64,000 nt of DNA, from positions 1 to 64,000 of the forward strand of contig JABGXW010000099.1 in NCBI GenBank assembly GCA_018675575.1, given 5' to 3'. Both the position numbers and the translations under genes were made by a program. The DNA is from Bacteriovoracaceae bacterium (GTDB lineage Bacteria; Bdellovibrionota; Bacteriovoracia; Bacteriovoracales; Bacteriovoracaceae). The notes under the pieces are model-generated. The model did not search any database. It saw nothing but the letters and a program-made list of their open reading frames with translations, and was not told the origin of the DNA. Below, in pieces: positions 17,672 through 26,349 of the stretch (positions within the stretch are counted from its first letter, which is position 1; each line of letters starts with the position of its first letter).

Positions 17672-19387
17672 TTAGACCTTTACGGACAATTCATACAATT
17701 TCTTGTATTCACCATTTAGTTGCAGTAATTCGATATGCGTACCTTGTTCTATCAATTCACCATCATTCATGACAAAAATCCGATCAAACTCTTGAATTGT
17801 CGAAAGTCTATGGGCCACAGCAATAACCGTTTTGTCTTTAGCCAGCTCTTCAAGTGCTTTTTGTACAACTTTTTCTGACTCGTTGTCCAAAGCAGAAGTG
17901 GCTTCATCAAAGAGAAAAATATCGGTATTTTGTAAGAAGGCCCTAGCAATAGTCATTCTTTGCTGCTGTCCTCCTGACAGCCTAGTTCCCCTATCTCCGA
18001 TGATAGTGTTGACACCTTCTGGCAATTTATCAATAAATTCTCTTGCATAAGCAACTGAAAGTGATTCTTCTATTTCTTCTACAGATATATTTTCACCAAG
18101 AATTAGGTTTTCTATTATTGTGTCATTGAATAAAAAGATGTCCTGACTAACAAGTCCAAATAAATCTCTTAGAGTAGTAAGTGAGATTTTTTCTATTGAG
18201 TGGCCATCAATTAATATTTCCCCTTGGCTTATGGGGTAGAGACCCAATAGTAAATTAATCAAAGTTGATTTTCCAGACCCAGACAAACCAACTAGAGCAA
18301 TTTTTTCACCTCGATTGATAGTCAGATTTAAATCTCGAATAACGTTTCCTTCTCCATAACTAAAAGTTAAATTGTTAATTTCTATTTTTTGTTCAAATTT
18401 TTCTAGTTTTATTTCACCATTATCAAGTTCTTCTTCAAGATTTAATATATGAAAAATTCTGTCAGCGGCTGCACCAGCTTGATTAATTTTAATATTTGCT
18501 TGAGAAAACTTTCTTATGGGATCCATCAAAAGCGCTAGAGCTGTAATAAAAGAGACAAAATCCCCTGTCGTAATATGATTTGAAGCAATTCGCTGATGAG
18601 CAAATAAAATAACCCCACTGAAAGCAATCGCACCTACAAGTTCCACAAAAGGATGTGCCATTTCTTCAACAAAGGTTGTTTTCATTAAGGCTTTAAAATA
18701 TCTATTTTGAGCATTATTAAATCTTGTAATGACATATTTTTCTAAGTTGAATGCCTTGGTGATTTTATGACCCTGCACTCCTTCACCAATTAAATGGGTC
18801 ATACTTGATATTTCTTCTTGAACATCTGACTGGTTCGAACGAATCTTTTTACCCGATTTTCCAAATATAATAATAAATAAAGGTGTTACCACAACAATAA
18901 TCAAAGTTAATTGCCAGTCTCTGTAGGCGGCTAATCCAAACATAAATATTGCAGTTAATGGTTCTCGAATGAGGTCTATTGATCCACGAAACCCTTGAGA
19001 AAAGATTTGAGTATCATTTAAAATATTTGAGACAAGACTTCCTTGTTTATTTTTTGCATAAAAACTCATGGGAAGTTTTTGAAGCTTTTCATAAATACCA
19101 GTTCTTACTGAGCACGTTGCTCTATCTACAACATATCTAATCCAATAAAAATGAAAAAAGCGACAAGGAAAATTCAGCAACCCTAGACCCAGTAAAATAC
19201 CTGCTAATATTGTAGCGTCTTCAAATGTACCGGTACTTGAGAGTCCATTATCAAAGATTGGTTTGACCAAATAGGCCTGAGCAAACTTTATCAATGCGAG
19301 AGCAAATGAAAGAACAATTGAACCAATCACTTTTAATTTATGGGGTTTGATATAGGGTAAAAGCTGATTGATGATCTTTTTAAGCAT
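17672..19387 (-). CDS. MsbA-like ABC exporter (fused membrane and ATPase domains)
   Basis: This 571-residue half-transporter has six membrane helices (about 18-305) followed by a nucleotide-binding domain with Walker A GLSGSGKSTL (about 363-372), the ABC signature LSGGQQQRMTIARA (about 470-483), Walker B FLFDEATSALD and the H-loop AHRLST. It would work as a homodimer in the inner membrane. Length and layout match MsbA-type lipid A-core flippases, but related drug and peptide exporters look the same, so the substrate is uncertain. No strong ribosome binding site precedes the ATG. It lies 36 bases after recO. Confidence 0.88.
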   Translation of the reverse strand: MLKKIINQLLPYIKPHKLKVIGSIVLSFALALIKFAQAYLVKPIFDNGLSSTGTFEDATILAGILLGLGLLNFPCRFFHFYWIRYVVDRATCSVRTGIYEKLQKLPMSFYAKNKQGSLVSNILNDTQIFSQGFRGSIDLIREPLTAIFMFGLAAYRDWQLTLIIVVVTPLFIIIFGKSGKKIRSNQSDVQEEISSMTHLIGEGVQGHKITKAFNLEKYVITRFNNAQNRYFKALMKTTFVEEMAHPFVELVGAIAFSGVILFAHQRIASNHITTGDFVSFITALALLMDPIRKFSQANIKINQAGAAADRIFHILNLEEELDNGEIKLEKFEQKIEINNLTFSYGEGNVIRDLNLTINRGEKIALVGLSGSGKSTLINLLLGLYPISQGEILIDGHSIEKISLTTLRDLFGLVSQDIFLFNDTIIENLILGENISVEEIEESLSVAYAREFIDKLPEGVNTIIGDRGTRLSGGQQQRMTIARAFLQNTDIFLFDEATSALDNESEKVVQKALEELAKDKTVIAVAHRLSTIQEFDRIFVMNDGELIEQGTHIELLQLNGEYKKLYELSVKV

Positions 19388-19423
19388 GGTGGTATTTTAT
19401 ATCATAGATAAGGATATGTAAGG

Positions 19424-20239
19424 CTAAAATATCATATTCAAAGTTTTAAAGTCCGATTCTTGCAATTGAAATTGAAAGCCTAGGTAATGGAATAGAAATT
19501 TTGAGGCATTTAGGTCAATTCGAGGCATTATCTCTAATTCTTGATACTTTTTAGAACAAGCCTCACCCAAAACTTGCCAGAGTAACCTTCCTGTTTCGCC
19601 ATTATATTCTTTTGCCTCATCAATATTCATTTGAGAGATTAAAGCAAATCCTCCGTGATTAGGAATTAATGCAAGGCCTTCAAATCCGTTCAATTCTTCT
19701 CCGGAAAGAATACATTTTATCCTGTCTGGGAAGATTCCAAGTTCAGCAATTAATTTTGAAATAAAAATAATCAAGTTCCAATTAAAATGAAAATTATTCG
19801 ATTCCAAAACCTGATCTAAGTAAAATACGGAGCTACTTATGGCGCGAAATAATCCTATGGATTGATCATCATAGGCCTGTGACTCTTCATGTAAATTTGT
19901 TTCCTGACCAAACTTCGATGCACATTCAAGATAGAAGCAAAGCAGGGAAAAACCTCGATGATTCAATCTAATATGTTTATGATTCCAGATAGGAATCCAT
20001 TCTTTGGCGTTATATAACTCTGATGTTTTTTTTGAATAAGCTAATTCAATTTTCATCATATAACCAAACTCAAGAGTTGAACCTTTATTTTTTTTTCCTC
20101 CGCCACTTCCCCCATAGAAAACAACGGGGACAATCTTTCCTGATCTGAGCAGAATTTTACAAATGAGATGCCTTTCTTGAAATGGTGCTTTAGAAATAAC
20201 CATCCCCTCTATTTTTGATTGCATAGTAAAGTTATACAT
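19424..20239 (-). CDS. recO: Probable DNA repair protein RecO
   Basis: RecO anneals SSB-coated DNA and, with RecR, loads RecA at gaps. The 271-residue protein has the expected OB-fold start (KIEGMVISKAPFQERHLICKIL, quoted in part, about 9-28), followed by GKIVPVVFYGGSGGGKK, and a helical C-terminal half ending SKFLFHYLGFQFQL, which resembles the family. The zinc-binding Cys cluster of many RecO proteins is missing. GGGAG eight bases upstream supports the ATG at 20239. It overlaps the stop of the upstream gene by eight bases. Identity is likely but rests on weak overall similarity. Confidence 0.65.
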   Translation of the reverse strand: MYNFTMQSKIEGMVISKAPFQERHLICKILLRSGKIVPVVFYGGSGGGKKNKGSTLEFGYMMKIELAYSKKTSELYNAKEWIPIWNHKHIRLNHRGFSLLCFYLECASKFGQETNLHEESQAYDDQSIGLFRAISSSVFYLDQVLESNNFHFNWNLIIFISKLIAELGIFPDRIKCILSGEELNGFEGLALIPNHGGFALISQMNIDEAKEYNGETGRLLWQVLGEACSKKYQELEIMPRIDLNASKFLFHYLGFQFQLQESDFKTLNMIF

Positions 20240-21029
20240 AAAAAAACTCCCAAAGACGATGAATAAAGGCCTTTAAGTAAAGCTCCAATCGATAAAGAGC
20301 AATAAGAGTTTTCCAAACTATTGTTTTTTCTAAACTATAAAATGGAAGAGATAAATTGGGATGATAAATTCTAAACATTTTCAACCATGTTGAAGAATCA
20401 ATATAATAAGTAAATATAGTAGGCTTATTAATCACTTCATTATTAATTAAAAGATGAGAGTCCTCTTGAATTAAACAACAAAGGTTTTCTTCAAACTCAT
20501 TCACATTCAAATGGACAGTATGTGAGAGATACATTTTAGCTCTAATATTAAGTTGTTGAAATACTTTAATCCACGATTCCATCTGAAATTGGTTCTTACA
20601 TATTAAAATTATATTTTTTCTACGAAGAAGACTTTCAAACAATAAATGATGCACGAAAATATTTTCTGAGTAGAAGTTAATATTAGAAATAGTCTCTAAT
20701 GAGTTCCTAGAATTAAATGAAAATACATTGTTAAAACTTTCAGAGATTAAAATGACTTTATTCCATAGCTCTTCTTCTTTAAATAATTCATATTCATCGA
20801 TCATGAGTAGACTGTCATCATTATTATCTAATCTTGGATTAAAATCGTGCCGCAAGTCCTGAGGTTTAATAAAGATAATACATCTTAATAGCTCCTGATC
20901 TTCTATATGATCAATGATTAACTTCATTCTTATTTCATTAAAAACTAAGACATAAGTCGGGCCATGAAGAGTTTCTAATGTTTTAAAAATTGATCCTTCA
21001 ATAAGATAGAACTGAGTGTGTCGTTGCAT
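20232..21029 (-). CDS. Protein of unknown function overlapping recO
   Basis: This 265-residue protein has no signal peptide and no family I recognise. It is mixed alpha/beta with hydrophobic strands (for example IILICKNQF and LLMIDEYELF) and an aromatic C-terminus. A TTG at 21050 extends the frame by seven residues, but the ATG at 21029 with AAGG nine bases upstream is the better start. Between the two starts lies TTGCC/GGCAA inverted repeat (21035-21050) that would sit in the leader. It overlaps recO by eight bases, so the two are translationally coupled, suggesting a possible link with DNA repair. It is divergent from rsmE. Confidence 0.65.
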   Translation of the reverse strand: MQRHTQFYLIEGSIFKTLETLHGPTYVLVFNEIRMKLIIDHIEDQELLRCIIFIKPQDLRHDFNPRLDNNDDSLLMIDEYELFKEEELWNKVILISESFNNVFSFNSRNSLETISNINFYSENIFVHHLLFESLLRRKNIILICKNQFQMESWIKVFQQLNIRAKMYLSHTVHLNVNEFEENLCCLIQEDSHLLINNEVINKPTIFTYYIDSSTWLKMFRIYHPNLSLPFYSLEKTIVWKTLIALYRLELYLKAFIHRLWEFFYV

Positions 21030-21093
21030 ACAACTTGCCTTGCAGGGCAATTCTAAGGTAAGACATGTAAATACTTAAATTAGCGAACAACCT

Positions 21094-21852
21094 ATGAATC
21101 ATCTCATTTTTTTTGAACAAGACATTAAAAATGAGCAGATGAGTGAATCAGTTTATTGTATCTCAGATCCTATGAGACTTAAGCACCTGCAAACAATTAT
21201 TGATATTAAAAAAAATCAAGATTATAAAGCAATTCTTATTGGACAAGGTTTATGTATTGCCAGTTGCATGGAAGTTCAATCAGATAAAGTTACTTTTCAG
21301 GTTAAGAGCTTTACAGCAGGAGAGAGGCGTTCACTAGACCTCCTAATCGGATTATCAAGGCCTCAGGCTATTAAAAAAGTTCTTGAATATTGCTCCGGTC
21401 AACCCATTAACAGAATAATCTTTTACAAAGCGGAATTATCAGAAAAGTCTTATTCTTCATCGAAAGTATTTGAGAAAAATAAAATTTCAGAACTACTAGT
21501 TCAAGGCCTCTCCCAATGTGGAAGATTTCACACAATTCCAGAAGTAGAAGTGCTAAACGACTTCCCACAAAAATTAGTTGAACAATACCAAGATAAGTTT
21601 ATCTTATCACTTGAAAGCAGCAATAACATTTCTTGCTATCCTAAAATTCTTAATAGTAACGCATTGGTGGCAATTGGCCCAGAAAGAGGCTTCACAGATT
21701 CAGAACTCCAAAAATTTTCTGCTTTAGGGTTTCAAGACATACTTCTATCAACGTCTATCTTAAGAGTAGAAACTGCTATAATAGCCTTTTGTTCACAATT
21801 AGAATTATTGAACTTCCAAAAGAGGCCAAACTTTACTACAATGAAAAAATGA
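21094..21852 (+). CDS. rsmE: 16S rRNA m3U1498 methyltransferase RsmE
   Basis: RsmE methylates U1498 (E. coli numbering) of 16S rRNA using SAM and belongs to the knotted SPOUT family. The 252-residue protein is of normal length. The C-terminal half has the SAM-binding knot motifs ALVAIGPERGFTDSEL (about 191-206) and LSTSILRVETAI (about 219-230), the counterpart of the usual LGxRILRTETA. The N-terminal PUA-like domain is divergent. Its TGA overlaps the ATG of the following glycosyltransferase gene. The gene is first in a plus-strand rsmE-glycosyltransferase-Nfu set. Confidence 0.88.
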   Translation: MNHLIFFEQDIKNEQMSESVYCISDPMRLKHLQTIIDIKKNQDYKAILIGQGLCIASCMEVQSDKVTFQVKSFTAGERRSLDLLIGLSRPQAIKKVLEYCSGQPINRIIFYKAELSEKSYSSSKVFEKNKISELLVQGLSQCGRFHTIPEVEVLNDFPQKLVEQYQDKFILSLESSNNISCYPKILNSNALVAIGPERGFTDSELQKFSALGFQDILLSTSILRVETAIIAFCSQLELLNFQKRPNFTTMKK

Positions 21853-22742
21853 CTCAAAAGTTAAATAATATTTCCGGATTTACCTTTATAAAAAATGGAC
21901 TCAGTCTCGGCTATCCTATTAAAGAATCTATTGAATCAATTGAACAATTATGTGATCAGATAGTCATCAACGTTGGTTTTGATAATCCAGATTTAAAAGA
22001 TGATGATGGAACCTATGAATACCTAAGAGATCATTTCTCAGGTGAAAAATATATCTTCTTAAAATCTTGGTGGGATCCTAAAATTTCAAGTGAAGGATTA
22101 ATTCTCTCAGAACAAACTAATATCGCTTTAGAAAAATGTTCTGGGAAATACTGTCAATACATCCAAGGAGATGAAGCTATTCACGAGGATGACATTGAAG
22201 AAATAGAAAATGGAATTAAGAAAATGGAACTCAATAGAGAAATTGATGGGCTCATATTTAATTATCTTCATTTTTATGGAAATGTGAATATTCTAAAATA
22301 TACTCGAAATGTTTATAGAAGAGAAATCAGACTGATTAGAAATAATCGTGGAATAAAATCGTGGAAAGACGCTCAAGGCTTTAGAAATTCTTTAAATAGT
22401 AAAATCAAAGCCTCTCTCATTTCTGCAAGAGTTTTTCATTATGGCTGGGCCAGACAAGAACAAGTGATGAATGAGAAAGTTAAAAGATTTGAAAAACTTT
22501 ACCATGGTGAAGATTTTGAAAATCAAAAGTTTAACTATGAGAGAATTTGGGGGCTCAAAAAATTTACAAATGGCCATCCCAAAATGATGAACTCTTGGAT
22601 AAATAAGAACAAGAATGATTTAGATATTATGGCGTTACCTATGCGAAATGATTGGAAAAACATAGGGCTCTACCTCTCGGATAGTCTTGAGAACTTGACG
22701 GGATACCGTATTGGGGAATATAAGAACTACATAGAAATTTAA
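21849..22742 (+). CDS. Family 2-like glycosyltransferase
   Basis: This 297-residue protein resembles the GT-A fold: an opening strand and loop (GFTFIKNGLSLGYPIKES), IVINVGFDNP with acidic residues, and QYIQGDEAIHEDD as the metal-binding acidic motif (about 98-110). It is a clear relative of the 27354-28391 product: both have LILSxQTNIALE, xEIRxxxxNxxxxSWxDAQGFRN, and an ARVxHYGxxR element. The acceptor and sugar are unknown. The frame opens at 21789, but the ATG at 21849 overlapping the rsmE stop (ATGA) makes best sense. It is followed ten bases later by the Nfu gene. Confidence 0.75.
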   Translation: MTQKLNNISGFTFIKNGLSLGYPIKESIESIEQLCDQIVINVGFDNPDLKDDDGTYEYLRDHFSGEKYIFLKSWWDPKISSEGLILSEQTNIALEKCSGKYCQYIQGDEAIHEDDIEEIENGIKKMELNREIDGLIFNYLHFYGNVNILKYTRNVYRREIRLIRNNRGIKSWKDAQGFRNSLNSKIKASLISARVFHYGWARQEQVMNEKVKRFEKLYHGEDFENQKFNYERIWGLKKFTNGHPKMMNSWINKNKNDLDIMALPMRNDWKNIGLYLSDSLENLTGYRIGEYKNYIEI

Positions 22743-22752
22743 AAGGCTAATT

Positions 22753-23010
22753 ATGCTACTAGAAATGGAAAAATTATTTGACGAACAAGTTCGACCAGCG
22801 CTTGGAGCACATGGTGGAAATGTCGATATTGTAGACATAGATAACGATAAATTATTTTTAAAGTTAACTGGTGGCTGTCAGGGTTGTAGTTCGTCAACAG
22901 CGACTTTAAAAGACGGTATTGAAAGACTAGTAAAAGAGCAATTTCCGAGCATAAAAGAAGTTATTGACTTAACCGACCATAATTCTGGTGACGATCCTTA
23001 CTTTAAATAA
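22753..23010 (+). CDS. NifU C-terminal-like (Nfu) iron-sulfur scaffold protein
   Basis: This 85-residue protein is a single Nfu domain, which carries an Fe-S cluster and passes it to target proteins. It shows the conserved VRPALGAHGGNVDIVDI (about 13-29) and the cluster-binding CxxC in GGCQGCSSST (about 41-50). No A-type domain is fused, so it is the short form. AAGG lies seven bases before the ATG. It is the last gene of the rsmE set and ends four bases before the convergent nitrilase gene. Confidence 0.92.
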   Translation: MLLEMEKLFDEQVRPALGAHGGNVDIVDIDNDKLFLKLTGGCQGCSSSTATLKDGIERLVKEQFPSIKEVIDLTDHNSGDDPYFK

Positions 23011-23014
23011 TCTT

Positions 23015-23803
23015 TTAAAAGACGTGAACTTTTTGACGTATTATTTTAGGAAGTTCAAGATCAAGATCAGCAGTAACTAATTTTTCCCCTTCTCCAGCAT
23101 CAACAATTACTTTTCCCCAAGGGTCGACAATTAATGAATGCCCATAAGTAGAAATTTTCTCATTATTTTTTCCCCATTGAGCAGCTGCAATTGCATAGCA
23201 TTGATTTTCGATTGCACGTGCTCTTATTAACACATGCCAATGTGCCTTTCCTGTCGGAATTGTAAAAGCTGAAGAGATTGTAATGACGTTCACTTCTTTC
23301 TTTCCATATTCTCTGTACATTTCGGGATAGCGCAAATCAAAGCAAATACCTAACCCAATTTTTAAAGGCCCAGCTTCGATGATCTTAGTTTCATCACCAG
23401 GGTTGTAAATATCTGCTTCATTAATAACTTTTTTTTCACCCTGTGAATTTGTGATATCACAAGAAAATAAATGAATCTTGTCATAGCTTCCTAGATCTCT
23501 TCCATTAGGATCAAAGTTATAACACCTATTTCTTACCCCTCCGATACCATAGGCTGCGGATGTTCCACCTAAAATATAAAGTCCAAAGTCAGTTGCAAGG
23601 GCTTCAATATTTTTAAAATGCTCATCCTTTCCATTGATTATGTAGGGGGATGGTTCAATTCCATTGCTTAAAGAATAAAAGCATTCTGGCAGAAATATAG
23701 CTTCTACATTTTGCTCTTTTGCTTGAGCTAAATACATCCTCACTTTGTCTAGATTTAATTTATAATCGACGTCAGAGGTTAGCTGAATAATCCCTACTTT
23801 CAT
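23015..23803 (-). CDS. Carbon-nitrogen hydrolase (nitrilase/omega-amidase type)
   Basis: This 262-residue member of the nitrilase superfamily cleaves a non-peptide C-N bond; the amide or nitrile substrate is unknown. The Glu-Lys-Cys triad is visible: E in EAIFLPECFY (E40 region), K in LGSYDKIHLF (about 113), and C in IGLGICFDLRYPEMYRE (about 153). Length and motifs match small amidases such as the deaminated-glutathione or omega-amidase group. It follows the UDP-glucose dehydrogenase gene by one base, so the two share a transcript. It converges on the Nfu gene with only four bases between stops. Confidence 0.9.
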   Translation of the reverse strand: MKVGIIQLTSDVDYKLNLDKVRMYLAQAKEQNVEAIFLPECFYSLSNGIEPSPYIINGKDEHFKNIEALATDFGLYILGGTSAAYGIGGVRNRCYNFDPNGRDLGSYDKIHLFSCDITNSQGEKKVINEADIYNPGDETKIIEAGPLKIGLGICFDLRYPEMYREYGKKEVNVITISSAFTIPTGKAHWHVLIRARAIENQCYAIAAAQWGKNNEKISTYGHSLIVDPWGKVIVDAGEGEKLVTADLDLELPKIIRQKVHVF

Positions 23804-23804
23804 A

Positions 23805-25121
23805 TTAAGTTCTTTTTCCTATTGCGAAATAGGTGAAACCTAAATCTTGCACCTTTTTAGTGTCGTATAAGTTTCGTCCATCAAATATTACATGCAGCTT
23901 TAAGCGCTGTTTAATCTCATCAAAATCGGGGAAACTAAACTCTCTCCACTCTGTCATGGTGATTAATCCTGCCGATTCATTGAGACAATCATATTTATTG
24001 TTAAATGCAATGACATTTCCTTTAGTATCAATATCTGTATCCATAATTGATTGAAAGTTTTCACTAGCGACAGGATCAAAATAATGAATTTTTGCACCTT
24101 CACGACATAGGGCACGGGCCATATAAATAGAAGCAGACTCCCTTACATCATCTGTATTAGCTTTAAAGGCAGTTCCCCAAAATGTGAATACTTTTCCACT
24201 CAACTCTCCATAATGAGCTTTCATTTTTTTAAGTATATAAGTTTTTTGCTCATCATTTACTTCTTCACAAGCTTCAATGATCCTAAGCCTCATATCATGT
24301 TCACTGGCGGTGTACATAAGAGCTTTCACGTCTTTTGGAAAACATGAACCTCCATATCCAGGACCAGGGTAAAGAAAATGTTTTCCTATTCTTCTGTCAC
24401 TTGAAATTCCCTGTCTCACCTCATTGATGTCAGCTCCAGTCTTGTCGCACAGCCTAGCAATTTCATTTATAAAAGAAATCTTGGTGGCCAAAAAGCAATT
24501 CGCTGCATACTTGGACATTTCAGCTGAAATATTAGACATCATATAAATTGGATTTCCTTGTCTAACCAAAGGAGCATAGAGATCACTCATGACCTCGGCG
24601 GCTTCATCAGATTGGTGACCAATAATAACTCTATCTGGTCTCATGAAATCTTCAACCGCAGATCCCTCTTTTAGAAATTCGGGATTATTAACTAAATGAA
24701 ACTTCTTTTTTGTTTTTGATTGAATAATTGCTCTAACTTTTACAGAGGTTCCAACTGGCACAGTAGACTTAATAACCACGATAGTATTATCTTCCAAGTT
24801 TTCAGCGATTACTTCTGCTGCATTAAAAAGATAAGTTAAATCCGCCTGACCATTATCCTTAGAAGGAGTCCCTACTGCCAAAAAAATTGCTTTAGCCTCT
24901 TTTAATGAATCATACTTTGTAGAAAAATGAATACGTTCTGCTTTAATATTTCTTTTTAAAAGCTCATTTAGACCAGGTTCATAAATGGGAGACTCTCCAT
25001 TTTTTAAGATATCCACTTTATTCTGATCGATATCAATACAGGTTACTTCATGTCCAATTTCAGCAAAGCAAGTTCCACCCACTAATCCCACATATCCAGT
25101 GCCTATAACGCTTACTTTCAT
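23805..25121 (-). CDS. ugd: UDP-glucose 6-dehydrogenase
   Basis: This enzyme oxidises UDP-glucose to UDP-glucuronate with two NAD, supplying precursors for surface polysaccharides or lipid A modification. The 438-residue protein has the Rossmann start VIGTGYVGLVGGTCFAEIGH, the KSTVPVGT and NPEFLKEGSAV motifs, and the catalytic Cys in GPGYGGSCFPKDVKAL (about 251-266). AAGGA precedes the ATG. Glycosyltransferases at 21849-22742 and 27354-28391 and a flippase-like protein next door suggest a shared role in surface glycan production, by context only. Confidence 0.95.
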   Translation of the reverse strand: MKVSVIGTGYVGLVGGTCFAEIGHEVTCIDIDQNKVDILKNGESPIYEPGLNELLKRNIKAERIHFSTKYDSLKEAKAIFLAVGTPSKDNGQADLTYLFNAAEVIAENLEDNTIVVIKSTVPVGTSVKVRAIIQSKTKKKFHLVNNPEFLKEGSAVEDFMRPDRVIIGHQSDEAAEVMSDLYAPLVRQGNPIYMMSNISAEMSKYAANCFLATKISFINEIARLCDKTGADINEVRQGISSDRRIGKHFLYPGPGYGGSCFPKDVKALMYTASEHDMRLRIIEACEEVNDEQKTYILKKMKAHYGELSGKVFTFWGTAFKANTDDVRESASIYMARALCREGAKIHYFDPVASENFQSIMDTDIDTKGNVIAFNNKYDCLNESAGLITMTEWREFSFPDFDEIKQRLKLHVIFDGRNLYDTKKVQDLGFTYFAIGKRT

Positions 25122-25233
25122 AAACTTTCCTTTTGATAATTATTTTCACACGATTAAGTAAGTGGTAAGATACAGCAAACTGAAGTAATCTTAAAGTTTA
25201 TCAAAACAAATAAAGTGAAATAATGGCGAGAAA

Positions 25234-26217
25234 ATGCTCAAAACAATATTAAAATTAGTTTTTGCAGGCGGAATCATTGTCTGGCTACTACGATCTGGAA
25301 AACTAGACTTTAATCTTGTCTCTCAATCACTTGAATTAGGCTATTATTGGCTTGCTGCGCTATTTATAATTATTTGTAATGCCTGCCTCTCAGCGTCACG
25401 CTGGAAAGTTCTTCTCGAAATTAAAACGGGAGTTAAACTATCATACGTTAGATTCGTGAAAATGACTTGGATCGGACTCTTTTTTAATTCATTCTTACCT
25501 GGAGCTGTCACTGGAGACTTTATCAAACTTCTCTACGCAAAAGACCTCGATAACAGGCTAACAAAAACATATCTGGTAACTTCCGTTCTCATGGATAGAA
25601 TTCTTGGACTAATAGGATTATTATTTTTAGTAGGTTCTTTTAGCCTTTCTTATTACTCAGAAATCATAACAAAATCTCCTCAGATCTCTAAACTAATGAA
25701 TATTAATCTTCTGCTCTTCCTCGGTGCCATTATTTTTTTAATAACGTTATTTCTTCCACAAAAAACTCAAGACTTGTTTTTAAATTTATCTCTTAAAGTA
25801 CCATTTATTGGTTCAAAGATTGAAATGACCTTAAAACAAGTTTGGCTCATAGGTAAAAATAAATTAGCCGTTTTAAAATGCTTAGGAATCAGCCTCACTT
25901 GCCAATTTTTAAATGTTATTTGTTTCTATCTCTTAATTTATCAGTTCATTGGAAATGCTGTTCCTCTTGGACATGCTTTTACATTTATTCCTCTTGGATT
26001 TGTGGTGGTCGCCATACCTATCTCTCCAGCAGGTCTTGGAGTAGGCCATGTGGCCTTTCAAACATTGTTTAGCTACTTTAGCGTTGAAGGCGGTGCCTCT
26101 TATTTTAATCTCTATTTCTTACTGATGATTTTTAATAACCTTTTTGGCGTTATCCCCTATCTTCTAAGCTCAAAAAAGCACTCCTTAACCGAAGCTAGTC
26201 AATTCGGACAATCTTAA
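25234..26217 (+). CDS. Flippase-like integral membrane protein (UPF0104/AglD family)
   Basis: This 327-residue protein has about eight hydrophobic segments and matches the lysylphosphatidylglycerol synthase membrane-domain/AglD-like family, whose members move or modify lipids. Typical features are SASRWKVLLEIKTG with the conserved RW in the second segment, FFNSFLPGAVTGDFIKL (about 87-103) and the C-terminal ISPAGLGVGHVAFQTLF (about 263-279). It has no catalytic MprF domain. The gene is divergent from ugd with 112 bases between, so coordinated control with UDP-glucuronate supply is plausible but not shown. Confidence 0.82.
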   Translation: MLKTILKLVFAGGIIVWLLRSGKLDFNLVSQSLELGYYWLAALFIIICNACLSASRWKVLLEIKTGVKLSYVRFVKMTWIGLFFNSFLPGAVTGDFIKLLYAKDLDNRLTKTYLVTSVLMDRILGLIGLLFLVGSFSLSYYSEIITKSPQISKLMNINLLLFLGAIIFLITLFLPQKTQDLFLNLSLKVPFIGSKIEMTLKQVWLIGKNKLAVLKCLGISLTCQFLNVICFYLLIYQFIGNAVPLGHAFTFIPLGFVVVAIPISPAGLGVGHVAFQTLFSYFSVEGGASYFNLYFLLMIFNNLFGVIPYLLSSKKHSLTEASQFGQS

Positions 26218-26349
26218 TGATCAAAACTTAGTCAATTCAATTCATTATACATAATCACTATTATAACCTACTGATAGTTCTAGTCATATTTGGCCTCGAT
26301 ATTGTATATATCAAAGGTAAGATTACTAGATGTTAAATAGGTGCTAACT

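Noticed and set aside
23011-23022. Perfect 12-base palindrome TCTTTTAAAAGA between convergent genes
   Set aside because: It overlaps the nitrilase stop, is AT-only apart from ends, and has no loop or T-run; chance is likely at this base composition.
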